From CAWJHE01 sp963842455 (lineage in GTDB: Bacteria > Chloroflexota > Anaerolineae > Anaerolineales > UBA4823), in contig CAWJHE010000008.1 in the NCBI GenBank assembly GCA_963842455.1, positions 1 through 64,000 of the forward strand: a DNA stretch of 64,000 nucleotides, given 5' to 3'. This document shows, in pieces, positions 1 to 11,200 of this stretch (positions within the stretch are counted from its first letter, which is position 1; each line of letters starts with the position of its first letter). Under the pieces are notes generated by a model, which worked only from the letters and a program-made list of their open reading frames with translations, had not been told where the DNA came from and did no database searches. Position numbers and translations under genes: made by a program.

Positions 1-24
1 CTTCGTGGCTAACGTCTTAAATAG

Positions 25-64
25 AATAAGCCCATGCGATTGCCCCCACTCGCAAGGGCTTATT
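25..64. terminator. Stem-loop downstream of the 21-heme cytochrome gene
   Basis: Positions 25-39 (aataagcccatgcga) pair with 50-64 with one mismatch, leaving a short loop of about ten bases. It lies about 160 bases beyond the stop of the minus-strand cytochrome gene. The T-rich side is on the plus strand (ttattatttta after 60), so it may serve a plus-strand gene lying left of the window, or both strands. Positions 1-12 also match the ttcgtggcta core of the repeat found at 15.7 kb. I see no gene in 1-221. Confidence 0.5.
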
Positions 65-221
65 ATTTTACCTGCATCCGGGCGCGTGGACGCAGATAAT
101 CCACAACAACGGGGGGCCTCTGGCTGCCGGAGGCATACCTGACAGCCTGAGGCCCGGCTAACTTCGGTCACGCCGTTCTTCGAGGGTTCATTTCTCATTC
201 AACGGCGTAATCTTCATTTTT

Positions 222-2538
222 TCATGCCTGACCGGCTTGCAGATCATCCTCATCTTCCTGGGACGCCTGGCTCTCTTGCTCGATCACCAGCTTATGTTCA
301 TCCGGCAGCATGGCTACAGGTCCGATTTCGTTCACCTGGCTGGCAGTCGGTGATGGCGTGCCCTCAGGAGCCGTTTCACCATTCGGTGCAGGGACTGGCA
401 CAGGGTTCGGATCGATCGGATCGGGCGCTGGCGTACTGATCGTTCCAGGGTCCTGGCTCGGTTCAGGCGTGGGCGTCAGCTCCGAATCGCGCGGGTTCTG
501 CGTGGGCTGTATGGTTGGCGTGGCGCGATCATCGGACAACACTGGCGTGCTGGTCGGCTTGGGCGTAAAGTAAGGCACCCATTCCGGCGGCAGACCGTAT
601 TCTTGCTCATCTTCCGGCGGCAGCGGCAGCAGATTGGCATTGGTCCCAGGCGTGGCTGTCGGTATCGGCGTCGCGGTGGGTTCAATCCAATATTCGGTGG
701 TATGGCAGTTCGAGCACTGCGCACGCGGGTGACTTGCGGCCTCACATGGCATGCTTTACAATCGGTGTAGCTGGTATGGTCAAAGTTGATTTCTTCCCAA
801 TCGTTGACCACATGGCAGCTCGAACACTGCCCCGGCCAGTGCCCGTCGGGAATGTTATGACAAGACAGGCAATCGTACATATACGTATGATCGACTTCGA
901 TCTGGATCCAGTTGTAGGTGTTGTGACAATCCGAGCAGGCTCCGGCATAGTGGTTTGTGGCTCTGCGGTTGGTGACAATCGTTGCAGGTGTTGTAGCCTG
1001 TGTGGTTGAAAACCCAGCCTCCCCAGTTGGTGGTGTTGTGACAGTCCTGGCAGGCGCTCTGGTAGTGCGCCGCCGGCACTTTTTGTTCATGACAATCTGT
1101 GCAGGCTAGCGTTGTTTTGGTATGGTCATAACTGGAAACAGTCCAGACTGAGGCTGCATGACAGTTGGTACACGTAACCCCGGCATAATGTTTACTGGGT
1201 GAAGTATGGCATTGCGTGCAGTTCTGGTTGCCGGTGTGCTGGGTCTTGTCCCAATCGCCGCTGTTCGGGTTGTGGCAGCTGGAGCAGGAGTCTTTGTAGT
1301 GGTTGACCGGTTTCGTGTGGCAGGAGGTGCAATTGGCTCCAGAGGGATGGTCAAACACCCCGTAGGTCCAATCGTCTGTGCTGTGACAATTCGAGCATTG
1401 CCCGCCGTAATGGTTTTTCGGCTCATCCAGGCTATGGCAGCTTGAGCAATTTGTCTGATTGGTGTGGTCGTAGGCTACATTTGTCCAGTCGCTGACATCC
1501 TTGTGGCAGCTCGAACACTGGGCGTTGCTGCCTGTTTCATGCGCAACACCCGCATGACATGAGAGACATTCACGTACGCCTTCATGCCCGTACTCTGTGA
1601 TTTGCCAATCCTCGAAGCTCGAGTGGCATTCTTGGCAATCTCCTGGATAATGCGTTACCAACACGCCAGCTTCCACTTTATCAGCCGGGATGTCTTGGTT
1701 GTGGCAGGAGAGGCATTCAAACACTCCCAGGTGATCAAACGCCACCGGGTCCCAGGTATATATGCTGTGGCAATCCGAGCATTCCCCAGCGTAATGGTCC
1801 GGGTAAAGTTGGGCAGGCGGCGGTGCGCCTTCTTTCCGGTATGCAATCATGCGATTGCCGTATACTTCCGGCATTAATTGCTCATATACCTTCGGTTGGT
1901 GGCAGGCGCTGCAATCGTTGGAGATGGAGGCATACTCCCCGCTTTGGTGGCAGGACATGCAGTCTACACTGTAGTGTCCGCCGAACAGCCCAAATTTGCT
2001 ATGGTCTACATCCTGCGGGTAAAACGGGACGATTTCTGCCGGGATTTCGCCCAACAAAACTGCTTGACATCTCCGGCGTCTGCCGCTTGTTCCGTTTGCG
2101 CGATGCGGCTGTGCAGGTCTTGCAGCAAGGCCAGGTCTACCCGGTCTCCCAAGGTATGCACGACTACATCCGCTTGCGCCAGGATTATGCCCAGTTTTTC
2201 ATACAAGGCTTCGTGTGCGCCTTGTGGGGCATTGTCTAGAGCCGTCGCAGCGGTACTCAGCGGCTTCAAAGCTCTCCACGGAGGCTTGCACCGCAGACGG
2301 GTTGGCTGCTTGCGCCAGGTCCGCCAGGCGACGTTCGGTCAACACCAGGGCAAAATTGGCCTTTGAACTTCTGCTGTTCGTCAGGGAGAGGCGCGCCTGT
2401 TCCCCGGCATTGCACTGGGTAAAGCAGCTCTCCGGGTTGAAATGGGTATGTCTCCGCCAGGATGACCATGGTGCTGATCACCAGGATCAATAGCAGGTGG
2501 GCGATTACCAGACTGGTTAAGATTACTTTTTTGATCAT
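222..2538 (-). CDS. 21-heme c-type cytochrome with DUF5667-like N-terminus (frameshifted)
   Basis: A secreted multiheme cytochrome c for extracytoplasmic electron transfer. ATG at 2538 follows a strong site (aaggagg). An N-terminal membrane or signal segment (about residues 5-28) is followed by GELLYPV and a charged helical region resembling DUF5667, seen in another frame (ERRLADL). Then come 16 CxxCH motifs in one frame (855-2057), four in the next and one in the last. Many carry the NHYxxxCSxCH spacing of c7-type repeats. The C-terminal 150 residues are rich in Pro and Thr (TPTPEP). The frame changes at about 2415, 2250, 2055, 960 and 740. Homology runs straight through each break, so I treat it as one gene with sequence errors. 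Last gene of the bc-type operon, 10 bases after the 12-heme gene. Confidence 0.8.
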
Positions 2539-2548
2539 ATGCCCCTCC

Positions 2549-3781
2549 TTACTTCCCTTCATTTCCTGTTGGTTGACCAGGCATTTCTCTCCGGATGGAT
2601 TCCAAACTCTGGTTCTTTGTCTTCGGGTTTGATTTCATTGGATTTGCCTGCCCTGGTTGTCCATCCGACTCAGCCCCCAGGTGTTTGAAATACCAGTCCT
2701 TTTTGGACGTCCAGGCTCTTTGGCGGGGACCAGAGAAAAGTCGCCATAAGCTTCCAACAATTGTGCGGCTCGCCTGCTGTCCACTCGGGTGGCATTGCGA
2801 GCAGTCATCGTATTCCGAATCCCTTCCGCCTGGTGCACTGCCATTTGCTCCGGCTGGTGGTCGTGGCAGTTATAGCAAGTTTGCTCCGTAAAGTTTTCCA
2901 AATGGCAGGTCTGACATTCCAGTTGTTCTGTGCCGCCATGCGTGAGTTGGAAGGCATGCTGGGTCAGTTTCGCCGGCTGCCAGGCCGTAGCCGTATGACA
3001 GCGCACGCAGTCCTGTCCAAATTTGCCATCATGCAGTTCGGGGTCTTCATGACAGGCTATGCAATCCTGTGAGATGCCCGCAAACACTTTTTCCGCATGG
3101 CAGGCCTGGCATTCCGCTTCGGCGTGCGCACCTTCTAAGGCGTAGAGCTGTTATGGTCAAAGTCGCGCATGCGGTCAACCCCGTCATGGCAGCGGGCGCA
3201 GTCCATGCCATAGTCTTCCATATGGGCAGCCATGTAGTCATGGTCGTTTTCGATATGGCAGCTCAGGCAATCCAGCGTATCTCCCGCAAAGCGATCCTGG
3301 CTGTGGCAGCTTTCACAGCCCATGGCGTTGCCCTGGTAGTCTTGTTGGTGTTTGACCAGGCTGAAGTTCGCCAGTTTGGCATGATCGACGTTGGTGAAAG
3401 GCGAAATCCGTGATCACGACTTCGCGGCCATGGTGTTCCGGGTGACAGGTCTGGCATTTTTCGGTGCCCGGCAGTTTGCCATGCAAGCCCTCCAACTCGG
3501 CGCGCTGCAAGGCTACTTCGGTATGGCAATCCTGACACTTGGTATCCGTCACGCAGTGCAAGCGGCGCATGGCAGTGCGCACATTCTTGTTCAAATTCGG
3601 CGTGGGATACATAGCCCTTCAAAGGCGTATCCTTGGGGGACATGGCCGAAGTATCGCCAGGCATCAGAATTTTGCTGGCGTGTACATAGTTATATCCCAA
3701 GCCGAGCATTAACAACGCCAAGAGCAGCGTTGTACCAAAGGCTAAGGGGGGTATTCTGAGAACTTTTATTTTGCGCCACAT
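2549..3781 (-). CDS. 12-heme c-type cytochrome (frameshifted)
   Basis: A membrane-anchored multiheme cytochrome c, probably an electron carrier between the Rieske/cytochrome b pair and the 21-heme protein. ATG at 3781 starts an N-terminal hydrophobic anchor (residues 10-34). Twelve CxxCH motifs can be read when the frames are joined: CAHCH, CQDCH, CQTCH, CESCH, CLSCH, CARCH, CQACH, CIACH, CVRCH, CQTCH, CYNCH and CSQCH. The last five form a module almost the same as the C-terminal half of the gene upstream (shared CYxCHDHQP), which points to duplication. Frames change several times between 3080 and 3640. The stop at 2549 was chosen because it ends the frame of the last heme motif just before the next ribosome site. 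Its own ribosome site overlaps the stop of the preceding gene. Confidence 0.78.
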
Positions 3782-3790
3782 TGAAACACC

Positions 3791-4619
3791 TTATTTTTTG
3801 CTCATCTCTTTGCTTTTTCCATTCCATAACTGGTCTGCCTCTTCAGGCACACCGGTTGGATGACACTCAATACATTTTTCAAATTCCACGATGCTCTCCT
3901 GCTGGTGAACCACCTGCATTTCATCCGGTTGGTGGTCGTGGCAGGCATAGCATGAATGGGTAAAATAATTTTCCACATGGCAGCTCTGGCATTCCAAGGC
4001 GCCTTCCCCGCCGTGATCCAGGTAGAAGGTATGCTTGGTGAGCACCGCTGGCGTCCAGGAAACGCTGCTATGACAGCGAGCGCAGTTCGGACCAAAGCGT
4101 TCCTGGTGGATTTCCGGTTCTTCATGGCAGGCTATGCAGCTATGCGGGTCGTCGTTGTTTTCCATCCACATGAAGGCTTCACCCATTTCTGGGCGGTGAC
4201 TGGTTTCTCACCCAAATTGTTTTCCAGGGCGACCTGGTCGACACGTTGCCAATCCGCTTTTTGGATCAACAGGACGAGCTGGTTGATCTGGTATTCATTC
4301 AAGACACCGCCTTCACTTTTATGCCAGGCGGCCATACCGGTGCCATGCGCAGCCCGGGCAATCGTGCGGAAAAGCGCATCGCTATTGGCCTCGGACAAAG
4401 CCGGGTGGTTCAATGCCGGCATAGCGCCTTGACCTTCGCCCGCCAGGCCATGGCAGGTTGCGCACAGCTTGCCGTAATTCAGGGCGGCTTCGTTCAGGTT
4501 TGCTGGCGTAAAGTAGCCTGAGCCATCTGCATGCGCTGCGACTCGCCTGCAGCATAGACCGGAAGCATGACCACGATGGCTAGAAGGGCAACCAGGCTGA
4601 TCCATTCAAATTTTTTCAT
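3791..4619 (-). CDS. Cytochrome c domain fused to a five-heme module (frameshifted)
   Basis: ATG at 4619 follows ggaggtga and starts a signal peptide (MKKFEW, hydrophobic to about residue 23). Next is a class I cytochrome c domain with CATCH and a later GMAAW that could supply the axial Met. After it comes a module with CIACH, CARCH, CQSCH, CYACH and CIECH, six hemes in total. Two frame changes (near 4520 and 4185) separate signal, mono-heme domain and multiheme module. The pieces abut exactly, so one polypeptide is likely, but two genes cannot be excluded. It follows the Rieske gene by 26 bases and fits as the direct electron acceptor of the Rieske protein, in the place of cytochrome c1. Confidence 0.75.
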
Positions 4620-4645
4620 CACTCACCTCCACCTGTATTTGGCTT

Positions 4646-5212
4646 CTACCCGAAGGTGAGCTGCTCCGGCGAAAAACGCTCTCGCCGGGTGAGTTGTGAA
4701 GTATCTACCACGACCTGGCCATCTTTGATGCTAAGGGCGAAGCTGTCCAGCGCCCTTGGCACCGGTTGGCTGACATAATCGCCGTACATATCAAAGCTGG
4801 AGGCATGGCAGGGGCAGTAAAAGCGCTGTTTGGCTTCCACCCAATCGACCGTGCAGCCCAGATGCGGGCAGCGGCGGTACACAGACAGGAAACCACCATC
4901 CTGCGAGCGGATCAGGTAGAAATTCCCGTCTTCAAATTCTGTCACCGAGCCTTTGGGAAAATCTTCCACCGTCCCGGCAGTGATCTTGCCGCCAAACTTG
5001 CCTTCCTGGCTGCGAGCCTTCAAGAATAAAATCCCAACCCCGCCGAGCTCCATAGCCGCTACTGCGCTCAAAGCTCCCAGGCCTAGCTTGAGGAAATTCC
5101 GCCGGGTGAGCTCCTGCTCAACCGCTGGCTGGCTGGTTGGGTCTGCTTTGCTGCAGCGTTTACGTGGGTTTTTGGGACCTGTCATTTCGTTTTCTCCAGC
5201 ATGGTGATCCAT
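4646..5212 (-). CDS. Rieske 2Fe-2S protein, TAT-exported
   Basis: Iron-sulfur subunit of a bc-type quinol oxidoreductase. The 2Fe-2S site is complete: CPHLGC (about 115-120) and CPCHASSF (about 133-140) supply two Cys and two His. A twin-arginine motif TRRNFLK (36-42) precedes the single membrane helix, as is usual for Rieske proteins exported folded. Length is about 188 residues. I prefer the ATG at 5212, which has ggagg five bases upstream; an ATG at 5224 is also possible. The gene is intact and lies between cytochrome b (22-34 bases away) and the six-heme gene (26 bases away), so the three are surely co-transcribed. Confidence 0.92.
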   Translation of the reverse strand: MDHHAGENEMTGPKNPRKRCSKADPTSQPAVEQELTRRNFLKLGLGALSAVAAMELGGVGILFLKARSQEGKFGGKITAGTVEDFPKGSVTEFEDGNFYLIRSQDGGFLSVYRRCPHLGCTVDWVEAKQRFYCPCHASSFDMYGDYVSQPVPRALDSFALSIKDGQVVVDTSQLTRRERFSPEQLTFG

Positions 5213-5246
5213 GTGCGCCTCCATTTTTCACCTGTATCTAAAGCTG

Positions 5247-6613
5247 CTATAAGAACGGCAGCCATAATGCCATATTTTCGCCGCGGAAAAGATTTCCGAT
5301 AACGGTCAACACAATAAATGAAGTCAGAAAGAAAATCACCACACCCAGCAAGGCTTCACTGTGATTGGCTTGCTGACCCTGGTGAGAGAGCTTGCGCAAG
5401 CCGGCGCACAACAAAGCCGTAACCAGGAAGATAAACAAGAAGGGAACCAGGCCATTGGTAATCCAGGAAGGCCAGTCAGGCAGCCAACCGGGTAAATCCC
5501 ACCAGAATTCGTCGGCTAAGATCAGCAAGGGAACCAGGTCGAGACCCAGGATGAAGCCGATCAACGCCGCCTTGCGTCCCAGACTGGAGCGGAAATAAAC
5601 ACCGATATCTGCCGTGCGCCTGTCCAAATAGGGTATGGCGAAGACGGCCTAGCAATGCCAGGGCAACCAGGCTGATAGCAGCCAGCGGGTGCATATGCAG
5701 GAGCAGCTCCTGCAAACCCAGGAAATACCAGGCAGCTTTGGCCGGGTTGGGCGATTCGAGGGGATTGGCAATCGGACCAGTGGGCGCCGGCCGGAGCATA
5801 CTGAATAGCATCAAGGCAGCGATCAGGGCTAACATTGCCGCCGCTTCGATGCGCACCAGGTGTGGCAGGGTGGTCAGGCGTTCGCTGCGTCCTTGTTCGC
5901 TCTGCGGTTGAGATAGGCCGCCGTTCTTGCGGATTTTCCAAAAATGATAGGCCATCAGGCTCATCATCACCGCCGGCAGCACCACCACATGCAGGGCATA
6001 AAAATTGCTCAGAGCGCCCTGCCCCACTTCGGGTCCAGCCAGGATAAAGTGACTGATTTCAACGCCCAGCAGGGGGATATAAGCCAGCAGAGAAGCGCTG
6101 ACCGTGATCGCCCAGTAAGCCAACTGGTCCCAGGGCAGCAGGTAGCCGGTAAAATTTGAGGCCAGCACCAGGAGCAAGAGCCCAACCCCGATCAGCCAGT
6201 TCATTGTGCGACCATCTTTATAGCCGCCGGTCAAAAATACTCTCAATAAGTGCAAAAAAGAAGTAATCACCAGCAGGTTGGCAGACCAGTGGTGCATGCC
6301 GCGCACCAGCGAGCCAAAAATCACCTGGGTTTCGAGCTGTTGGATGCTGATATAGGCGTAATCGACACGCGGCATCATAGCGGAACATGAGCAGTAAGCC
6401 GGTCATGCCCAAAAGCAGGGCCAGGACAGCCGAGATGCCGCCCAGTCCCCAGGTGTAGGTGATGCGTAATACCTGCGCCGGGACAGTTGCCGGGTGCAGG
6501 TGTAAAATCACGTTGTTGACCACCCCTAGTAAATGCTTGCGTTCCTGCGAGCGTGGGTCCACCCGGCTGTAGAGCAAGCGTTCTTTCCATGAAATTGGGG
6601 ATTGCTGCGCCAT
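5247..6613 (-). CDS. Cytochrome b/b6, fused b6 and subunit IV type (frameshifted)
   Basis: Quinol-oxidising membrane subunit with two b hemes. ATG at 6613 follows aggag. Heme ligands are visible: HHWSAN followed by His 14 residues after the first, then HVVVLP and AYHFW with 15 residues between the His pair, the b6-like spacing. A GGxKDGR loop follows the first pair. The C-terminal part resembles subunit IV (AAWYFLGLQEL), with further membrane segments to the stop. Length about 455 residues, so both halves are in one chain. Frames change near 6375 and 5630. The usual PEWY quinol-site motif reads AAWY here. First gene of the respiratory subset, 38 bases after the FG-GAP gene. Confidence 0.85.
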
Positions 6614-6651
6614 TGCAAATCTCCTAAAACCTTCTCAAAAACTCCAGCGCC

Positions 6652-8116
6652 TTAAGGCGCCAGGATAATAACTGGTAAAAACACTGCAAAATCGTAAAGC
6701 GGAGGGATGCCCGCTTCGGGTACACCGTAGAAAACAAAAGCTCTACCCGTGATGACTTCACCTACACGAAAACCCGGCGCCCCTACAGCCAGATCCAGGT
6801 AGCCATCCCGGTTCAAATCGCCATTCCCGCCAATCGCCCAGCCAAAGGTGGCGTCGGCCTTCTCGCCGTCCGCCCACCAGGAAGCGCTGCTCAGCAAGCC
6901 ATCCTGGCCCCCGTAAAACACATATACCCGGCCTTCTTTCGAATGGTCACCCGTGTACTGGTATGCGCCGATGGCTGCATCCGGGTAGCCATCCTGGTTG
7001 AGATCGCCGGCTGGCGTCAGGCTGGTACCCAGGTTGGCATTTTCCTGACCGCCGTACTTCGCCCAGTGTGGGGTGGTGGAGAGGCTGAGCTCATCGCCCA
7101 GGAACAGATAGGCTGCGCCTTGGTAGGCATATTCCAGACTGCTGTGATAGGGGCTCCAACCATAAAGTCAGCTAACCGATCCTGCGTTGACATTTCCAAC
7201 ACCAGAGACAGCATATCCCAGCCTGGCTTCAGAGGATTCCCCGTAAAAACTCCAGGCAGGGATCGTCTGCAAACCGCTTTCAGAACCCAGGAAGATGAAG
7301 GCTGCTCCGCAATTGGTCAACCCGGGCAGGTCATAGCCCGGTGCGCCGACAATTACATCATCATAGCCATCATGATTAACATCCCCAGCGGCAGCTACCG
7401 AGCTGCCAAAGGTTGCGGTTGCACAACCGCCGTAGACCAACCAACTCGGTGTGGTGCTCAGTCCACTCTCAGAGCCACGGAACATATAGACTGCGCCTTC
7501 ATTGTTGTGCAGGTTGGTGTAACGGCTAGCGCCGACGATGATATCGTCTATCTCATCTCCATCCACATCCCCAGCGTAGCTGACCGCAGCACCCATCCAG
7601 GCGCCTTGCTGCCCACCCAGGAAGCTCCAGGCTGGGGTTTCAGACAGACCATACCATGCCGCCGGTGTAAAGAAAAACGGCGCCTTGCTCGCTCAATTGC
7701 AGGTCCTTGTTGCTGTAACCCGGCGCACCCACCAGCAGGTCATCGGCATGATCGTCGTTAATATCCCCGGCTGAGGCAACTGCCGCACCGAAATTGGTGC
7801 CTTGCTGCCCGCCGCCCTGCGTCCAGTGCGGGTCATTGGCCAGGCCGCTTACCCCGCCATGAAAAACGTAAGCCACACCCTCGCGGTAGATATCTTTTTG
7901 CGCCTTGGGGGAACCGATGAACAGGTCGTTCCAGCCATCGCCGTTGAAATCCCCATCGATGCCCACCACGTTGCCGTGCTGCACACCGGTTTCAAGGCCG
8001 GTGCTGGTCCAGGAAGGCGCCAGCGGCAGGCCGGGTTCCACAGCCGTGCGCCCCTGCGCGCTGCTCAGCGGCAGGCAGGTCAAGCACAAAAGGAGGAGGC
8101 TGATCAGGGTTCGCAT
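6652..8116 (-). CDS. Secreted FG-GAP (integrin alpha-like) repeat protein (frameshifted)
   Basis: An exported beta-propeller protein of about 490 residues. A signal peptide starts at ATG 8116 (MRTLISLLLLC, cleavage near SSAQG). At least five repeats carry the Ca-binding DxDxDGxxD element followed by GAPG or a variant, for example GDINDDHADDLLVGAPG and GDVNHDGYDDVIVGAPG, with FxG or FYG strands between. The chain ends in AVFLPVIILAP, a short hydrophobic tail like those of other secreted proteins in this window. Frames change near 7650, 7180 and 6930. A GTG at 8143 is an alternative start. Its role is not known. Its place just before cytochrome b suggests a surface or scaffolding partner of the multiheme cytochromes. 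Confidence 0.75.
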
Positions 8117-8215
8117 CTTAAATCCAATTCGTTTCAAAGTCACGCCCGTTGTTTTCGATTTGCTAAAAGCATTTTGTTTGGAGCATTCTGGCTCTCAGAG
8201 CATTCTGCTCCGAAC

Positions 8216-8246
8216 TTCCCACGCCGCCGCAAGGGCGGCGTGGGAA
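8216..8246 (-). terminator. GC-rich stem-loop between the choice-of-anchor O and FG-GAP genes
   Basis: A perfect 13-bp stem (ttcccacgccgcc at 8216-8228 with 8234-8246) and a five-base loop. There is no T-run on the minus side, so it may be an inefficient terminator or a processing or stability element rather than a full stop. A direct repeat gagcattctg follows at about 8180-8207. Confidence 0.5.
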
Positions 8247-8265
8247 ATGTTATTGGTTACATACT

Positions 8266-11200
8266 TTAGTGGATAATGATTGGTGCGAAGGTCTTGAAGA
8301 CAGTCGGCGCCAGGTAAACTTCCACGTTGACCGGTTGTGACCAGTTGCCTTCCTGGTCCTTAGCACGGAAGGAGAAGGTCGCCCAACCCGGCTGACCAGG
8401 TTTCATCGCCCAGCCCGGCAGACCGATCTGCAGCACCTTGCCGTCGCCAACCTTGACATCGGTGTATTGTCCGTCGGCGGTGCTGTACAGCCACTCCATC
8501 TCGACGATTTCCACGTCGCCGAGTTTGTCCAGATCACGGGCTGAAGCAGCCAGGGTAATCGTGTCTGTGGTCCAGCCGAAGATGTAGTTGTTAGTGTAGA
8601 GGATCGACACAATAGGATTCAGTTCCAGCAGTTGCATCATCCGGCAGGTACATCAGGCGGCGGAAGAGGATATCCGAGTTGAAGACCAGCTCTTCTTCAT
8701 GGACAATGTCATACTCATCGACCCAGTGGGTGATTTCTTCTTCCCACTGGTTCCACACAGCGTACATGAAGGTGCCACCCGGATTAGCCAGCATGCTGGC
8801 TTCGCCAGAGAGGATTTCTTCTTTATTTTCCAGCCATGGCCAGCGGTCTACCAAAAGATCGTCTGTTGTCAGTTGTCGTAATCCATGACTTCATAGACAT
8901 CCCCGTATACCGTTGCCCGGCTGTAGTACAGATCCAGCGGTGTAGCTTCACCTACCGCTACGGTGGTATTATCGCCGGTCTCGTAGACCATGAAGAACTT
9001 GGAAGGATCACGAACCAGGTCATCTTCATAAGGAAGAGCATCATCTGTATGTAGTCAAGCCATACTCATCTATCGAACCAGTGTGCGGATGGTTGGGTAG
9101 AGCTTCATACCACCGGTCGGGCTGTAGCGTGGATCCAGGATGGTGATCTTGTTGCCGGTCAGCAGGGAGACGTTGCGTCCTTGCTCAAATTCACCAGCAG
9201 CATAGGTCCATTCACTGCCGACACGGTTCACCGATTGTCGTCCCGTAGTAGTACTCCGTAGTATGTGGCACCTTCACCGCCCAATGTCAGCCGGAGTAGT
9301 AGTCCAGGTCAGACCGCCGTCGAAAGAGCGCCGGGCGTACAGGTTGTAGTGATCATTGCCAACCGCATTCGAGTTCCAGTTGGGCGACCAGGCATACATC
9401 ATCATCACAAAGTCGCCATCCAGGAAGCCGCGATGTCCTTTGGCGACATCATAGGGGTTCTCCCAGGTCTGGTCATCCAGGTCATTGTCATCTTCACAGC
9501 CATCGATTGATGCCTACGTCACCATCACACTGCCGCCATTCGTAACACCTTGGGGACATGCTGTTCCCGTCGGGTTGCTACCGTCATCTTCAATCGGGAA
9601 GGCATCTGCGCAGGTATCGTTGTCCGGCGCCAGCATCACAGTCGAACGATGGTGCTACCGGAGATATTGATCGCCGGGCTGAGGCAGACACCCTGCAGGT
9701 AGTTGGGGTTAGCTACCATCCGTGTATAGCCCATTCTTCACAATCCATGTTCTCAAAGGCGTAGGGGTTATCGACAGTTGGATCAAAATCATCTGGGATT
9801 ACTGTTCGACGCAGCATGATATCTGCCGGACCACCCTGGTTGATGATACCCTGCTTGTAGATCAACATGGCCGAAAGACCGCTTTCAGAATTGACTGCCG
9901 CGCTGACTGAGTTGGTGGTCAGGGCAAAGCGGCGGGAGATCTCGGTCAGGTAGTATTCGATAACCATCGAGTCATCCAGTCTGGATGTCGTAGAATTCAT
10001 CTACACCACCTGTGCAGAATGCATCATCCGTGTCATCTTTGCAGACTGCCGGCTGGTTGATCATGCCACCTTGGGACACCATGAAATGGTCAGGTCCACT
10101 CACAAATGGATCAAAGGAGTAGTACCACATATCCTTACCGATATCGACCGGGTCTGCATCATCGTCTTTCGGCAGTATCGCCTAAAGCTTTGGATTCCTC
10201 GGCTGCCATAACAATCCAGGCGCTTTTCTCGACTACACCATCGCCATCCAAATCAACGGCATCGCTGGTGTGTAAGGCTTCAAGTTCATGCGCACACGAG
10301 TAGAAGCAACTCGCCCATTCAACAAACGGTTATCTTCGGTTACACAAATATTGAGTGTGGTTCCACCAGGATTTAGTCCATGAAATAACCTGTGTAGCGC
10401 AGAAATCCGAATCTGCCGATTGGTGCCAGTTCGGGTAATTAGTCAGAACATTTGTGTTATTCCAGGTATCAATGTTGTCAAAATCGACAAAACAATATGG
10501 TGCGCTTGCTTTCGTTTCAGTCCCCACCTGTTTTGCACATAGCATTATCGGTAAGCCGAACAGGCATCGCCATGGGAACATACGGCTTTGGCATGGTGGT
10601 GTCGGTTAACAGAGCATAGTCAGCCATAGGTGATAGCTCCGATCGCATCTTCTTCAGCAAACACCATGTCAAAATCAGCCTGGCTGATATGTGAATACCA
10701 GATATCCGTTTGCTGCCAGGCGACTGCTCCAGACCAACCTTCGCCAGGTCCAAGTCCCTGCCCGGGACGCAAGCCATCAGGATCTTCCTGCCAGGTCAGC
10801 ATACATCCAGCCCCAGCCGCGCAGTCAACTGCTGGCAGGTTGGCATCTCGCCGGCCAGAGGTCAAGCGCTCAGGTTTAGTCCACATCACATAGGTAGCTT
10901 CGGCTATATCAGTTGTGGAGGGATCATCACCCGCGAGCAGCTTGCCGCGTGCTGTCCAAACGCAAGAATAAGGAATTTCGCCTACTTCAGGGTGATCTTG
11001 ATCTGTATAATCAACCGAAAGCTGGTCGCCGAGACACCAAACAGATCGTATAGATAAACGGCATCTTTTCCATATGTCGCTTCCAAATCAGCAAAATATG
11101 GTTGAGATGCAGTAAAGTTCGTTTTGGAACTCAAAGTATACAACGGCGTCCCGCCATCGCAATATTTGCTAACCCAGGCGATCATGATATTATCATCAAA

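Noticed and set aside
224..1090. Several plus-strand open frames over the multiheme gene
   Set aside because: They are shadows of a GC-rich gene; the minus strand holds regular CxxCH motifs.
4132..4605. Separate cytochrome gene starting inside the frame at 4605
   Set aside because: The start has no ribosome site. A perfect signal peptide and site at 4619 lie in the neighbouring frame.
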